From Thermohalobaculum sp035513135 (lineage in GTDB: Bacteria; Pseudomonadota; Alphaproteobacteria; Rhodobacterales; Rhodobacteraceae), in assembly GCA_035513135.1 (NCBI GenBank), contig DATKCQ010000027.1, positions 1 through 28,402 of the forward strand: DNA of 28,402 bases, in the 5' to 3' direction. Every line of letters starts with the position of its first letter. Position 1 is the first letter of the stretch. Under the pieces are notes generated by a model. That model did no database searches. It saw nothing but the letters and a program-made list of their open reading frames with translations, and was not told where the DNA came from. Shown one piece after another: positions 1 through 7,249 of this stretch. The translations under genes and the position numbers were made by a program.

Positions 1-1
1 G

Positions 2-1087
2 GCCCGCCTCGCGGCGCCCCTCGCCCGGCATGGCGTGGTCGCGGGCGAGCGGCGCTGCCAGGTGGCGCTCGGCGGGCCGGCGGGCGACTGGGTCGGCGCG
101 GTCGAGGCCGGGCTCGCGGCGCTCGACGCGCTGCCGGGCGGGGCGCTGCGCCTCGAGTACCGCTCCGTCGAGCTGGAGGGCGGCCCGGAGACCCCGCCCG
201 CGGCGCGCGCGCGCGCCGCGCAGGCGCTCGCCGCCGCCCTGCCGGATGGCTATGAGCTGGCCGCCGCGGCACCGGCGCCTCCGCAACCTGTGGCCGAGGC
301 CGCCAGCGAGGACTTCCGGCTGCGCATCACGCGCGCGGCGGACGGGGCGACGCTCGAAGGCCTGGTGCCGAGCGAGACGGCGCGCCGCCTGATCGCCACC
401 TATGCCGAGGCGCGGCTCGGGCCGACCGAGATGCAGTTGGCAATGGCGCCGGCGGGTGGCGACGCGGCCCCCCCGGGCTGGGAGCCCGCGGCGCTGGTCG
501 CGCTCGACGCGCTCGGCCGGGTCGCCGAGGGCGAGGCGGAGCTGCTGCCCGGGCGGCTGCGGCTGAGCGGCCGGGTGGCGGGGCCGGCCGAGGCGGGCCG
601 GATCCATCGGCGGATGCAGCGCGAGGCGCCGCAGGGCTATGCGGTCGAGACCGCGCTGACCGTCGACCTGCCCGCCGCGGTGGCCGCGGTGCCGCCCTCG
701 CCGGCGCGCTGCGCCGCGCTGCTCAACGCCGAGATCGCGCGCCGGCCGGTGGCCTTCGCGCCGGGCGAGGCAGTGATGGCGCCCGGCAGCGCCGGCATGC
801 TCGACCGCCTCGCCGGGATCCTCGAGCGGTGCTATGGCGCGCGCATCGAGATCGGCGGGCACACCGACGACCGCGGGGCGGAGGAGCTCAACCAGCGCCT
901 GAGCCAGCGCCGCGCCGAGGCGGTGCTCGACGCGCTGGTGACGCGCGGCGTGCCGCTGGCGCGGCTCACCGCCCGGGGCTACGGCGAGGCCGAACCGGTC
1001 GCCACCAACGCCACCGAGGCGGGCCGCGCCCGCAACCGGCGCATCGACTTCAAGGCGCGGGCCTGCACCCGGCAGGCGCCATGCTGA
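2..1087 (+). CDS. OmpA-family outer-membrane/peptidoglycan-associated protein, C-terminal part
   Basis: The frame is open to the left edge of the window, so the N-terminus is missing. The GTG at 35 is only an internal candidate. About 360 residues are visible. The last roughly 110 form an OmpA-like peptidoglycan-binding domain: a GGHTDDRG segment, a run of Arg-rich helix residues (LSQRRAEAV), then RGYGEAEPVATN and a closing RARNRRIDF. This is the classic signature of the domain that holds the outer membrane to the cell wall. The part before it has two weakly repeated alpha/beta stretches (for example near 'ADGATLEGLVPS' and 'ALGRVAEGEAELLPG') resembling the BON-like repeats in large roseobacter OmpA-family proteins; that likeness is inference. 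The stop codon overlaps the ATG of the next gene, so the two are probably co-translated. Confidence 0.85.
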   Translation, partial: ARLAAPLARHGVVAGERRCQVALGGPAGDWVGAVEAGLAALDALPGGALRLEYRSVELEGGPETPPAARARAAQALAAALPDGYELAAAAPAPPQPVAEAASEDFRLRITRAADGATLEGLVPSETARRLIATYAEARLGPTEMQLAMAPAGGDAAPPGWEPAALVALDALGRVAEGEAELLPGRLRLSGRVAGPAEAGRIHRRMQREAPQGYAVETALTVDLPAAVAAVPPSPARCAALLNAEIARRPVAFAPGEAVMAPGSAGMLDRLAGILERCYGARIEIGGHTDDRGAEELNQRLSQRRAEAVLDALVTRGVPLARLTARGYGEAEPVATNATEAGRARNRRIDFKARACTRQAPC

Positions 1088-1584
1088 CCGGGCAGGAGCT
1101 TGCGCTGGCGATCGCCGCGGTGCTCGCCGGCGCCATGGCGCTGGGGGCGCTGCTGCACTGGCTGTGGCGGCGGCTCTCGGTCGGCCGGTCCGGCGATGGC
1201 GGTCGGCTGGCGGCGCTGGGCGAGCGGCTGCACGAGGCCGAGACCGCCCGCGAGGCGGCCGAGCTGGCGCGCCAGGAGGCCGAGGCGCGGCTCGCCCGGC
1301 ACGAGGCCGAGACGGCCGAGCGCATCGCCGACATCGCGGCGCGGCTGAACCGCATGCCCGCCGGGGGCGCCGGGGGCGACGGGGGCGCCGGGGGCGACGG
1401 GGGCGAAGGGGGCGACGGGGGTGACGGGGGTGACGGGGGCGACGAAACCGTTGCCGCGCTGGAGCGCGAGCTGTCCGAAACCAGCGCCGAGCTCGAGGCC
1501 ATGCACGAGGAGCTGTCCAGCGCCCACCAGCGGATCGGCGAGCTCGAGGCCGAGCTCGACCGCCTGCGCGGGACGGGGGCGTAG
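1081..1584 (+). CDS. Small membrane-anchored coiled-coil protein with Gly-Gly-X repeat
   Basis: A 167-residue protein whose ATG overlaps the end of the OmpA-family gene by 7 bases. One hydrophobic helix lies at about residues 8-30 (ALAIAAVLAGAM...). An Ala/Glu/Arg-rich coiled coil follows at about 40-90, then nine Gly-Gly-(Ala/Asp/Glu) triplets at 95-121, and a second Glu/Leu-rich coiled coil to the end. I recognise no family. The architecture (membrane anchor, rod, flexible linker, rod) and the overlap with an OmpA-type gene suggest a cell-envelope structural partner, which is inference. The start at 1081 was chosen because it coincides with the upstream stop and gives a sensible membrane anchor; a longer frame upstream of it only shadows the OmpA gene. 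Confidence 0.7.
   Translation: MLTGQELALAIAAVLAGAMALGALLHWLWRRLSVGRSGDGGRLAALGERLHEAETAREAAELARQEAEARLARHEAETAERIADIAARLNRMPAGGAGGDGGAGGDGGEGGDGGDGGDGGDETVAALERELSETSAELEAMHEELSSAHQRIGELEAELDRLRGTGA
1363..1443 (+). repeat. 9-bp in-frame tandem repeat, nine copies
   Basis: Nine consecutive units of GGGGGYGMM (GGGGGCGAC as the main form; variants GGGGGCGCC, GGGGGCGAA, GGGGGTGAC), each coding Gly-Gly-X. The unit length is a multiple of three, so gain or loss of copies would change the linker length without breaking the frame. The GGGGGTGAC pair next to each other suggests recent duplication inside the array. Confidence 0.9.
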
Positions 1585-1589
1585 CCGCC

Positions 1590-1641
1590 AGAGCGATTTC
1601 GAGCGAAGTGGACACACTTTGCGGCTCGGAAATCGCGGCAA
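1590..1641 (+). repeat. Dispersed two-hairpin repeat, copy A (first half only)
   Basis: Starts AGAGCGATTTCGAGC and ends GGAAATCGCGGCAA. It matches the first half of the copies at 9568-9671 and 25604-25710 almost base for base. The segment folds on itself: GCGATTTC pairs with GAAATCGC, and GAGC with GCTC across one bulge. The second hairpin of the other copies (GGGCCGTTTCGG...) is absent here; an unrelated GC hairpin stands in its place. It lies between two converging genes. Confidence 0.85.
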
Positions 1642-1645
1642 GCGT

Positions 1646-1673
1646 CCGCCGCGGGCCGGCGGCCCGCTGGCGG
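1646..1673. terminator. GC hairpin between converging genes, possible bidirectional terminator
   Basis: CCGCC-GCGGGCC, loop GGC, then GGCCCGC-T-GGCGG: a 12-bp stem with a single bulged T. It ends three bases before the stop codon of moaE on the minus strand and follows the coiled-coil gene on the plus strand. There is no T-run on either side, so intrinsic termination is not certain. Confidence 0.45.
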
Positions 1674-1675
1674 CG

Positions 1676-2158
1676 TCATGCCCGGCGGGCGGGCCGCGGC
1701 GTCCAGCGCCGCGCGGCGCCGTCGTCGCTGTCGCGTGCGTCGACCCAGCGGGCGCCGCCGGCATGCGCCTCCTTCTTCCAGAACGGGGCGCGGGTCTTGA
1801 GGTAGTCGATCAGGAACTCGGCCGCCTCGAAGGCCGCCCCGCGGTGGCGGCTCGCGGTCAGCACCAGCACGATCCGCTCGCCCGGCGCCAGCGGCCCGTG
1901 GCGGTGGATCACCCGCACCGCTTCGAGCGGCCAGCGCGCCCGGGCCTCGGCGACGATCGCCTCGAGCGCACGCTCGGTCATGCCGGGGTAGTGCTCGAGC
2001 TCCATGCCGTCGATCGGGCCCTCCTCGGTGGCGCCGCGCACCAGGCCGGTGAAGCTGACCACCGCGCCGATGTCGGCAGCGGATCCGGAGCCCGCTTCGG
2101 TCAGCCGCGCCATCTCGGCGGCGATGTCGAAGTCCTCGCGCTGCACCGAGACGCTCAT
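1676..2158 (-). CDS. moaE: Molybdopterin synthase catalytic subunit MoaE
   Basis: A 160-residue protein with all MoaE landmarks: VVSFTGLVRG near the N-terminus, the MELEHYPGM strand, the HRHGPLAPGE segment, the ASRHRGAAF motif, and DYLKTRAPFWKKE carrying the active-site lysines. MoaE moves sulfur from the thiocarboxylated C-terminus of MoaD onto precursor Z (cPMP) to make molybdopterin in the cytoplasm. The ATG is 9 bases after the moaD stop, so the two subunits are made together. The C-terminal tail TPRPARRA past the usual RW end is slightly longer than typical. The repeat half-copy and a GC hairpin lie directly after its stop. Confidence 0.97.
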   Translation of the reverse strand: MSVSVQREDFDIAAEMARLTEAGSGSAADIGAVVSFTGLVRGATEEGPIDGMELEHYPGMTERALEAIVAEARARWPLEAVRVIHRHGPLAPGERIVLVLTASRHRGAAFEAAEFLIDYLKTRAPFWKKEAHAGGARWVDARDSDDGAARRWTPRPARRA

Positions 2159-2167
2159 GGCCCGCCC

Positions 2168-2416
2168 TCAGCCCCCGGTCACCGGCGGGAAGAACGCGAC
2201 CTCGCGCGCCCCGCCGATCGGCGTGTCGAGATCGCCCATCTGCTGGTCCACCGCGACGCGCACCGCGGCCATGTCGGCAAAGGCCGTGCGGTAGCGCGCC
2301 TCGCGGCCGCGCAGCCGCTCGATCAGCTCGCGCGCGGTGCGGGCGCCGGCCGGGTCGATCTCCTCGGCCGCCGCCCCGACCCGCTCGCGCAGCCAGGCGA
2401 AATAGAGAACCTGCAT
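2168..2416 (-). CDS. moaD: Molybdopterin synthase sulfur carrier subunit MoaD
   Basis: An 82-residue ubiquitin-like protein starting MQVLYFAWLRERVG and ending FFPPVTGG. The terminal Gly-Gly is the site that MoeB-type enzymes adenylate and thiocarboxylate, and it must be the true C-terminus, as it is here. The ATG at 2416 was chosen over an upstream in-frame ATG because family members begin with this beta-strand, and the upstream extension runs into the pgsA end. It lies 37 bases after pgsA and 9 bases before moaE on the same strand, which supports one transcript. Confidence 0.96.
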   Translation of the reverse strand: MQVLYFAWLRERVGAAAEEIDPAGARTARELIERLRGREARYRTAFADMAAVRVAVDQQMGDLDTPIGGAREVAFFPPVTGG

Positions 2417-2453
2417 GTGGTGCCTCGCGCTCACTCCGGCCCGCGTCCCGGAC

Positions 2454-3113
2454 TCACTCCTCCGGCTCGGCGACGGTCCCGGCGGCATCCTCGCCGCGGG
2501 CCTTGTCGCTACGCCGAATATAGGCCAGACCCTTGTGAAAGTAATCCCAGCCGGTCACCAGCGTGAACCAGGCGGCGACCCACAGCAGCAGCAGGCCGAA
2601 TGCGCCGAAGGCCATCGAGAGGTAGGAGAGCGCCGTCGCGACGGCCGGCAGCATGCGCCCGTCGCTCTCGGCGGGCAGCACCGCGCCGCTGAGGAACAGG
2701 AGGCCGATGGCGAACATCTGCGCGGTGGTCTTCCACTTGGCCAGCCGGGTCACCGAGAGCTTCACCGCGCCCAGATACTCGCGCAGCCCGGAGACCAGCA
2801 CCTCGCGCAGCATGATCAGCGCCGCCGGTGCGACCACCTGCCACTGCAGGTCGTAGAGGCTCATGATGGTGGCGAGCGCGATCAGCACCATCGCCTTGTC
2901 GGCGACCGGGTCGAGCATGCGGCCGAACGAGGTCTCCTGGCCCATGCTGCGCGCGAGGATGCCGTCGAGATAGTCGGTCAGCGCCGCGCAGATGAAGATC
3001 GCCACGGCGATGCGGTCGGCCGCCGGCCGGTCGAACGCCGAGAACGCCAGCGCCACGCAGGGCGCGGCGATGACGCGCACGATGCTGAGCAGGTTGGGGA
3101 TGGTCCAGTTCAT
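2454..3113 (-). CDS. pgsA: CDP-diacylglycerol–glycerol-3-phosphate 3-phosphatidyltransferase
   Basis: A 219-residue polytopic membrane protein that makes phosphatidylglycerol phosphate, the committed step to PG and cardiolipin, at the inner membrane. The CDP-alcohol phosphotransferase motif is complete: D47-x2-D50-G51-x2-A54-R55-x8-G64-x3-D68-x3-D72. It starts MNWTIPNLLSIVRV, the usual N-terminus, followed by several hydrophobic helices, and ends in a polar acidic tail. It follows uvrC after about 160 bases and precedes moaD. The uvrC–pgsA–moaD–moaE order is one I associate with Rhodobacterales. Confidence 0.96.
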   Translation of the reverse strand: MNWTIPNLLSIVRVIAAPCVALAFSAFDRPAADRIAVAIFICAALTDYLDGILARSMGQETSFGRMLDPVADKAMVLIALATIMSLYDLQWQVVAPAALIMLREVLVSGLREYLGAVKLSVTRLAKWKTTAQMFAIGLLFLSGAVLPAESDGRMLPAVATALSYLSMAFGAFGLLLLWVAAWFTLVTGWDYFHKGLAYIRRSDKARGEDAAGTVAEPEE

Positions 3114-3150
3114 GCCTTCAGCCTGTGCGCCGCGAAGATCGGGGCTGCCG

Positions 3151-3183
3151 CGGGGGTTCCACGGGGGTTCCCCGGGGGTGCCA
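3151..3183. repeat. Three 11-bp tandem repeats in the uvrC–pgsA spacer
   Basis: Units CGGGGGTTCCA, CGGGGGTTCCC and CGGGGGTGCCA follow each other directly, 38 to 70 bases in front of the pgsA start codon on the minus strand. They may be a protein-binding array or simply slippage. The same 161-base spacer also holds a hairpin (CCGCGGC, loop AAT, GCCGCGG at 3231-3247) 28 bases past the uvrC stop, which lacks a T-run. Confidence 0.7.
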
Positions 3184-3274
3184 CTGGGCTGCCCACCCGC
3201 TCCGCCTCCCCTTCTACGGTGCGCGGCCGGCCGCGGCAATGCCGCGGGCGACGGCGGCGCACCCGCGCGCGCCC

Positions 3275-5185
3275 TCAGCGCCCGTCGTGGAACCAGGCGT
3301 GGATCGCCTCGGCCATGGTCTCGGAGATGCCCTCGACGTGGCGCAGGTCGGCGAGCCCGGCCCGGCTGACCGCCTTGGCCGAGCCGAAATGCGCGAGCAG
3401 CGCGCGCTTGCGCGCCGGGCCGATGCCGGGGATCTCGTCGAGCGGCGTGGCGCCGACCGCCTTGGCGCGCTTGGCCCGGTGGGCGCCGATGGCGAAGCGG
3501 TGCGCCTCGTCGCGCAGCCGCTGCACGAAATAGAGCGCCGGGCTGCGGAACGGCAGGGCGAACGGGCGGCGGCCCGGGGCGTGGAACTCCTCGCGGCCCG
3601 CCTCGCGCGCCGGGCCCTTGGCCACGCCAAATAGCGGAATGCCCTCGAGGCCGAGCTCGGCCAGCACCGCGGCTGCGGCGCCGAGCTGGCCGCTTCCGCC
3701 GTCGATCAGCACCAGATCGGGCCAGGCGCCGGTGGCGCGGTCCGGGTCCTCGCGCACCAGCCGGCGGAAGCGCCGCGTCAGCACCTCGCGCATCATGGCG
3801 AAGTCGTCGCCCGGCGCGAGGTCCGCGCCCTTGATGTTGAACTTGCGGTACTGCGACTTCACGAGGCCGTCGGGCCCCGCGACGACCATCGCGCCGACGG
3901 CGTGGGCGCCCTGGATGTGGCTGTTGTCGTAGACCTCGATGCGGCGCGGCGGGGCCTCGAGGCCGAGCGCCTCGGCCAGCGCCTCGAGCAGCCTGGCCTG
4001 GCTGGCGCTCTCGGCCAGCTTGCGCCCCAGCGCCTCGCGGGCATTGCGCACCGCGTGCCCGACCAGCTCGCGCTTCTCGCCGCGCTGCGGCACGGCGACC
4101 ACGACCCGGCGCCCGGCGATGCTGCGCAGCGCCTCCGCGAGCAGCGCGGCGTTCTCGATGGGGTGCGACAGCAGCACCATGCGCGGCGGCGTGCGCTCGG
4201 TGTAGAACTGGCCGAGGAAGGCCTCGAGGATCTCGGCGTCCTCCGCCTCGGCCGAGACGCGCGGGAAGTAGGCGCGGTTGCCCCAGTTCTGGTGCGAGCG
4301 GAAGAAGAACACCTGCACGCAGGCCTGCGCCCCCTCGCGGTGCAGCGCCACCACGTCGGCCTCCGCCGTGAGGCGCGGGTTGACGCCCTGGTGGCCCTGG
4401 ATCTGCGCGAGCGCCTGCAGCCGGTCGCGGTAGACGGCGGCGCGCTCGAACTCCATGGCGGCGCTGGCCTCGGCCATGCGGGCCGCCAGCTCGCCCTGGA
4501 TGCGGGTCGAGCGGCCGGCGAGGAAGCGCACCGCGTCGTCCACCAGCGCGGCGTATTCCGCGCGCGTGACGTGGCCGACGCAAGGCGCGGCACAGCGCTT
4601 GATCTGGTAGAGCAGGCAGGGCCGGGTGCGGCTCTCGAACACCGAGTCCGAGCAGGTGCGCAAGAGGAACGCCTTTTGCAGCTGGTTCAGCGTGCGGTTG
4701 ACCGCGCCGGCCGAGGCGAACGGGCCGAAATAGCGCCCCTTCGCGGTGCGCGCGCCGCGGTGCTTCCTGAGCATGGGCCAGGGGCCGCCCTCGATCAGGA
4801 TGTGCGGGAAGCTCTTGTCGTCGCGCAGGAGCACGTTGTGGCGCGGCTTCAGGCGCTTGATCAGGTTGGCCTCGAGCAGCAGCGCCTCGGTCTCGCTGGC
4901 GGTCGAGATGAACTCCATCGCCGCGGTGGCCGAGATCATCCGCTGGATGCGCACCGAATGGCCGGAATACTTGATGTAGGCGGCCACGCGCTGTCTGAGC
5001 GAGCCAGCCTTGCCGACATAGAGCGCCTCGCCGCGCACATCGAGCATGCGGTAGACGCCCGGGCCCCGGCCGAGCGTCGCCAGCGCGCGGCGGATCACGC
5101 CGAGTCCGGTGGGCGGCGCGCTCTCGGAAGGCGCGGCCTCGGCGGGGGTCTGTGCCGGTATGGGACGGATGGGACGGTCGGGCAT
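3275..5185 (-). CDS. uvrC: UvrABC excinuclease subunit C
   Basis: A 636-residue protein that makes both incisions in nucleotide excision repair. From the N-terminus: a GIY-YIG nuclease (GPGVYRML at 41-48, LYVGKAGSLRQR at about 55-66); four cysteines spaced 12, 8 and 4 residues apart (TCSDS...RPCLLYQIKRCAAPC), the spacing known for the UvrC iron-sulfur cluster; a UVR/coiled-coil segment (AAMEFERAAVYRDRL); the RNase-H-like 5' nuclease with VYDNSHIQG and LVLIDGGSGQL; and a C-terminal helix-hairpin-helix pair (IPGIGPARKRALL, VEGISETMAEAI). The ATG at 5185 gives the MPDRPIRP start; an upstream ATG at 5305 would add 40 unlikely residues through an AT-rich regulatory gap. The N-terminal 30 residues are Pro/Ala-rich and probably disordered. 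Confidence 0.97.
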   Translation of the reverse strand: MPDRPIRPIPAQTPAEAAPSESAPPTGLGVIRRALATLGRGPGVYRMLDVRGEALYVGKAGSLRQRVAAYIKYSGHSVRIQRMISATAAMEFISTASETEALLLEANLIKRLKPRHNVLLRDDKSFPHILIEGGPWPMLRKHRGARTAKGRYFGPFASAGAVNRTLNQLQKAFLLRTCSDSVFESRTRPCLLYQIKRCAAPCVGHVTRAEYAALVDDAVRFLAGRSTRIQGELAARMAEASAAMEFERAAVYRDRLQALAQIQGHQGVNPRLTAEADVVALHREGAQACVQVFFFRSHQNWGNRAYFPRVSAEAEDAEILEAFLGQFYTERTPPRMVLLSHPIENAALLAEALRSIAGRRVVVAVPQRGEKRELVGHAVRNAREALGRKLAESASQARLLEALAEALGLEAPPRRIEVYDNSHIQGAHAVGAMVVAGPDGLVKSQYRKFNIKGADLAPGDDFAMMREVLTRRFRRLVREDPDRATGAWPDLVLIDGGSGQLGAAAAVLAELGLEGIPLFGVAKGPAREAGREEFHAPGRRPFALPFRSPALYFVQRLRDEAHRFAIGAHRAKRAKAVGATPLDEIPGIGPARKRALLAHFGSAKAVSRAGLADLRHVEGISETMAEAIHAWFHDGR

Positions 5186-5249
5186 GAGAATCGCCTGCGG
5201 GCTAGCTCGGGCCGGGGAAATTATCAAGCGGAATCCTGTCCCCGATTCC

Positions 5250-5258
5250 TGTGGATAA
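5250..5258 (-). promoter_or_regulatory. Perfect DnaA-box sequence
   Basis: TTATCCACA on the minus strand, identical to the consensus DnaA box, 65 bases upstream of the uvrC ATG. Only one perfect box is seen in the gap, so this is more consistent with DnaA-dependent transcription control, or chance, than with a replication origin. Confidence 0.45.
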
Positions 5259-5292
5259 GTCTGTAGAGAGTTTGCTGTTGAGGCGCGATTCC

Positions 5293-5307
5293 CATTGAGT
5301 CTCAATG
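5293..5307. promoter_or_regulatory. 15-base palindrome, candidate operator
   Basis: CATTGAG-T-CTCAATG: seven-base arms around a single central base, about 110 bases upstream of the uvrC start codon. The AT-containing sequence stands out from the GC-rich background. The binding protein is unknown. Confidence 0.4.
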
Positions 5308-5373
5308 TGGTCCATCGGTTTGACCAAAATATAGGCAGTCCGGCAACCCGCTGAAATCAAAGGTGAAAAAACT

Positions 5374-5404
5374 TCCGTTGAGCAAACGCTTGAATCCGTT
5401 GAGC
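5374..5404. promoter_or_regulatory. 10-base direct repeat, 21-base period
   Basis: TCCGTTGAGC occurs at 5374-5383 and again at 5395-5404. A 21-base start-to-start distance puts both on the same face of the helix, as in tandem activator or response-regulator sites. No regulator is encoded next to it. Confidence 0.4.
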
Positions 5405-5487
5405 TTTCTTGACGTTTTTGTGAAGCCGCCGGGACGAGGTGGAAAAGTCCCGTTTGCCGCCGCCCCGGCGCGGCCCGGCGGCCCGGC

Positions 5488-6279
5488 TCAGCGCCCCGGC
5501 GCGACGACATCGGGGGTCTGCCAGTTCAGGTGCTGGCCGCCATCGACCGCCAGCATCTGGCCGGTGAACGCCTTGCAGGCCAGGATGAAACGCATGGCGG
5601 CGAGGATGTCGGCGGGGTCCGAGCCGCGCCCCAGCAGGCAGGCGCGGCGCAGGCGGGCGAAGTGGGCCGCGGACTCGCGGGTGCCGCGCAGGGTCGGGCC
5701 GGGTCCGATGCCGGCGACCCGCACATCGGGCGCCAGCGCCTGCGCGGCGGTGCGCGTGAAGGCGAGCAGCGCCGACTTGGCCAGCGTGTAGGACATGAAG
5801 TCCGGGTCGGTGTTCCAGACCCGCTGGTCGAGCATGTTGATCACCACGGCGCCGGCCACCGGCTCGCCGTTCGCGTCCATTGCGGCGCGCGGCGCCTGGG
5901 CGGCGAAGGCCTGGGTCAGCCGCACCGGCGCGCGCAGATTGGTCTCCATCGCCCGGTCCCAGCTCGCGCGGGTCGACGAGGCGAGACGGTCGTTCTCGAA
6001 GATCGAGGCGTTGTTGACGAGGAGCGTCAGCGGCCCGCCCAGCGCCTCGGTGGCGCGGGCGATCAGCCTCCCGGTCTCCTCCTCGCGCGTCAGGTCGGCG
6101 TCCAGCGCCGCCGCCCCGGCGCCCAGGGCGCGCGCCTCGGCCACGGCCGCCTCCGCCGCCTCGCGCGAGGCGTGATAGTGCACGGCCACGTCCCAGCCCG
6201 ACCCGGCGAGGTCGAGCGCCATGGCCCGGCCCAGCCGGCGGGCCGCCCCGGTCAGCAGCGCGCGGGGCCGCTCGGGCAT
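5488..6279 (-). CDS. Short-chain dehydrogenase, pteridine reductase (PTR1/FolM) type
   Basis: A 263-residue SDR. The cofactor motif is TGAARRLG (10-17), the TGxxxRxG form typical of NADPH-dependent pteridine reductases rather than the usual TGxxxGxG. NNAS lies at 89-92. The catalytic serine position holds Asp151 (INMLD), followed 13 residues later by Tyr164 and 4 later by Lys168. That D-13-Y-4-K arrangement matches Leishmania PTR1 (D181-Y194-K198). The likely role is reduction of dihydropteridines, dihydromonapterin or dihydrofolate in the cytoplasm; the exact substrate is inference. The ATG at 6279 is 13 bases after the stop of the exchanger gene, suggesting co-transcription. A generic oxidoreductase role cannot be excluded. 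Confidence 0.85.
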   Translation of the reverse strand: MPERPRALLTGAARRLGRAMALDLAGSGWDVAVHYHASREAAEAAVAEARALGAGAAALDADLTREEETGRLIARATEALGGPLTLLVNNASIFENDRLASSTRASWDRAMETNLRAPVRLTQAFAAQAPRAAMDANGEPVAGAVVINMLDQRVWNTDPDFMSYTLAKSALLAFTRTAAQALAPDVRVAGIGPGPTLRGTRESAAHFARLRRACLLGRGSDPADILAAMRFILACKAFTGQMLAVDGGQHLNWQTPDVVAPGR

Positions 6280-6292
6280 GGTCTCCTCCCTC

Positions 6293-7249
6293 TCAACCGC
6301 TGAAGGCATGGTAGATGTAGAAGCCGTAGACGGCGAGTAAAACGCCGCCGACGGGCCGCGAGATGCGCCGGCCGAGCCAGACATAGGGCGCCAGCACCAG
6401 GCTCGCGCCGATCATCCACCACAGGTCGCGGCCGAGAATCTCGGCGGGCACCGCCAGCGGGCTGACCAGCGCGGCGATGCCGATGATGCCGGTGATGTTG
6501 AAGATGTTGGAGCCGACCACGTTGCCGATCGCCACGTCGGCCTCGCGGCGCAACGCGGCGGCCAGCGTGGTGGCCAGCTCGGGCAGCGAGGTGCCGACCG
6601 CCACCACGGTCAGCCCGATCACCGCCTCGGAGATGCCGAAGGTGTCGGCGATGCCGCGCGCCCCGTCGATCAGGAAGTCGGCGCCGAGCGGCAGGCCGAC
6701 CAGGCCGATGCCGATCAGCGCCACTACCTTCCAGGTCGCCATGTGCGGATCGACGTCCTCGAGTTCGGCCAGCTTCGCGAGCGCCGCGCGCTCGTCGCCG
6801 GCGCGCGCCGCCATGCCGCTGCGCACCGAATCGTACAGCATGGCCAGGCAGACCCCGGCCAGCAGCGCCCCGCTCGGGCGCCACAGCGTGCCGGGCAGCA
6901 GCAGCAGACTGAAGACCGCCGTGGCCCCCAGCATCACGTAGAGGTTGCGCCGGGCGTCCGCGCCCGCGCCGCCCAGCGAGGCCATCAGCGCCGGCAGGCC
7001 GAGCACCAGGAACACGTTGGCGATGTTCGAGCCCACCACGTTGCCGAGCGCGATGCCGGGCGCGTCCGCCAGCGCCGCCTGCACCGTGATCAGAAGTTCG
7101 GGCGCCGAGGTGCCGAAGCCGACCACGGTCGCCCCGATCAGAACCGCGGGCACCCCGAGCCGCAGGCTGAGCGCCACGGCGCCGCGCACCAGCGCGTCGC
7201 CGGCGCCGAGCAGCAGGACCAGCCCGAGGGTCAGCAGGACGGCGTCCAT
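6293..7249 (-). CDS. Calcium/sodium antiporter (CaCA family, YrbG-like)
   Basis: A 318-residue inner-membrane protein with about ten hydrophobic helices and the internal duplication of the CaCA exchangers. The first alpha-repeat has GFGTSAPE (44-51) and GNVVGSN (69-75); the second has AVGTSLPE (217-224) and GNVVGSN (242-248). The glutamates in the two SAPE/SLPE motifs and the flanking asparagines form the ion sites. An acidic cytoplasmic loop (about 145-172) separates the halves. It probably exports Ca2+ against Na+ or H+. It lies between the 64-aa membrane peptide and the pteridine-reductase-like gene on the same strand. Confidence 0.93.
   Translation of the reverse strand: MDAVLLTLGLVLLLGAGDALVRGAVALSLRLGVPAVLIGATVVGFGTSAPELLITVQAALADAPGIALGNVVGSNIANVFLVLGLPALMASLGGAGADARRNLYVMLGATAVFSLLLLPGTLWRPSGALLAGVCLAMLYDSVRSGMAARAGDERAALAKLAELEDVDPHMATWKVVALIGIGLVGLPLGADFLIDGARGIADTFGISEAVIGLTVVAVGTSLPELATTLAAALRREADVAIGNVVGSNIFNITGIIGIAALVSPLAVPAEILGRDLWWMIGASLVLAPYVWLGRRISRPVGGVLLAVYGFYIYHAFSG

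Larger units (their letters stand above)
5186..5487. other. AT-rich intergenic gap in front of uvrC
   Basis: About 300 bases between the end of the pteridine-reductase-like gene and the start of uvrC. The central part (about 5220-5430) is clearly richer in A and T than anything else in the window and holds no convincing gene. It contains a perfect DnaA-box sequence, a 15-base palindrome, and a 10-base direct repeat spaced two helical turns apart, listed separately. A promoter for uvrC is expected here. The minus strand has a TATATT at about 5326-5331 that could be a -10 element, but I see no well-spaced -35. Confidence 0.6.

Noticed and set aside
3231..3247. Hairpin after uvrC as a terminator separating uvrC from pgsA
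   Set aside because: There is no T-run and the stem is only 7 bp in GC-rich surroundings where such stems arise often; noted in the spacer entry but not called a terminator.
5186..5487. Possible chromosomal replication origin in the AT-rich gap
   Set aside because: Only one perfect DnaA box is present, there is no cluster of boxes or AT-rich 13-mers, and the neighbouring genes are not the usual alphaproteobacterial origin neighbours.
5202..5510. 102-codon minus-strand frame upstream of uvrC
   Set aside because: Composition is not protein-like, it overlaps the control motifs and the 3' end of the pteridine-reductase-like gene, and it has no recognisable domain.
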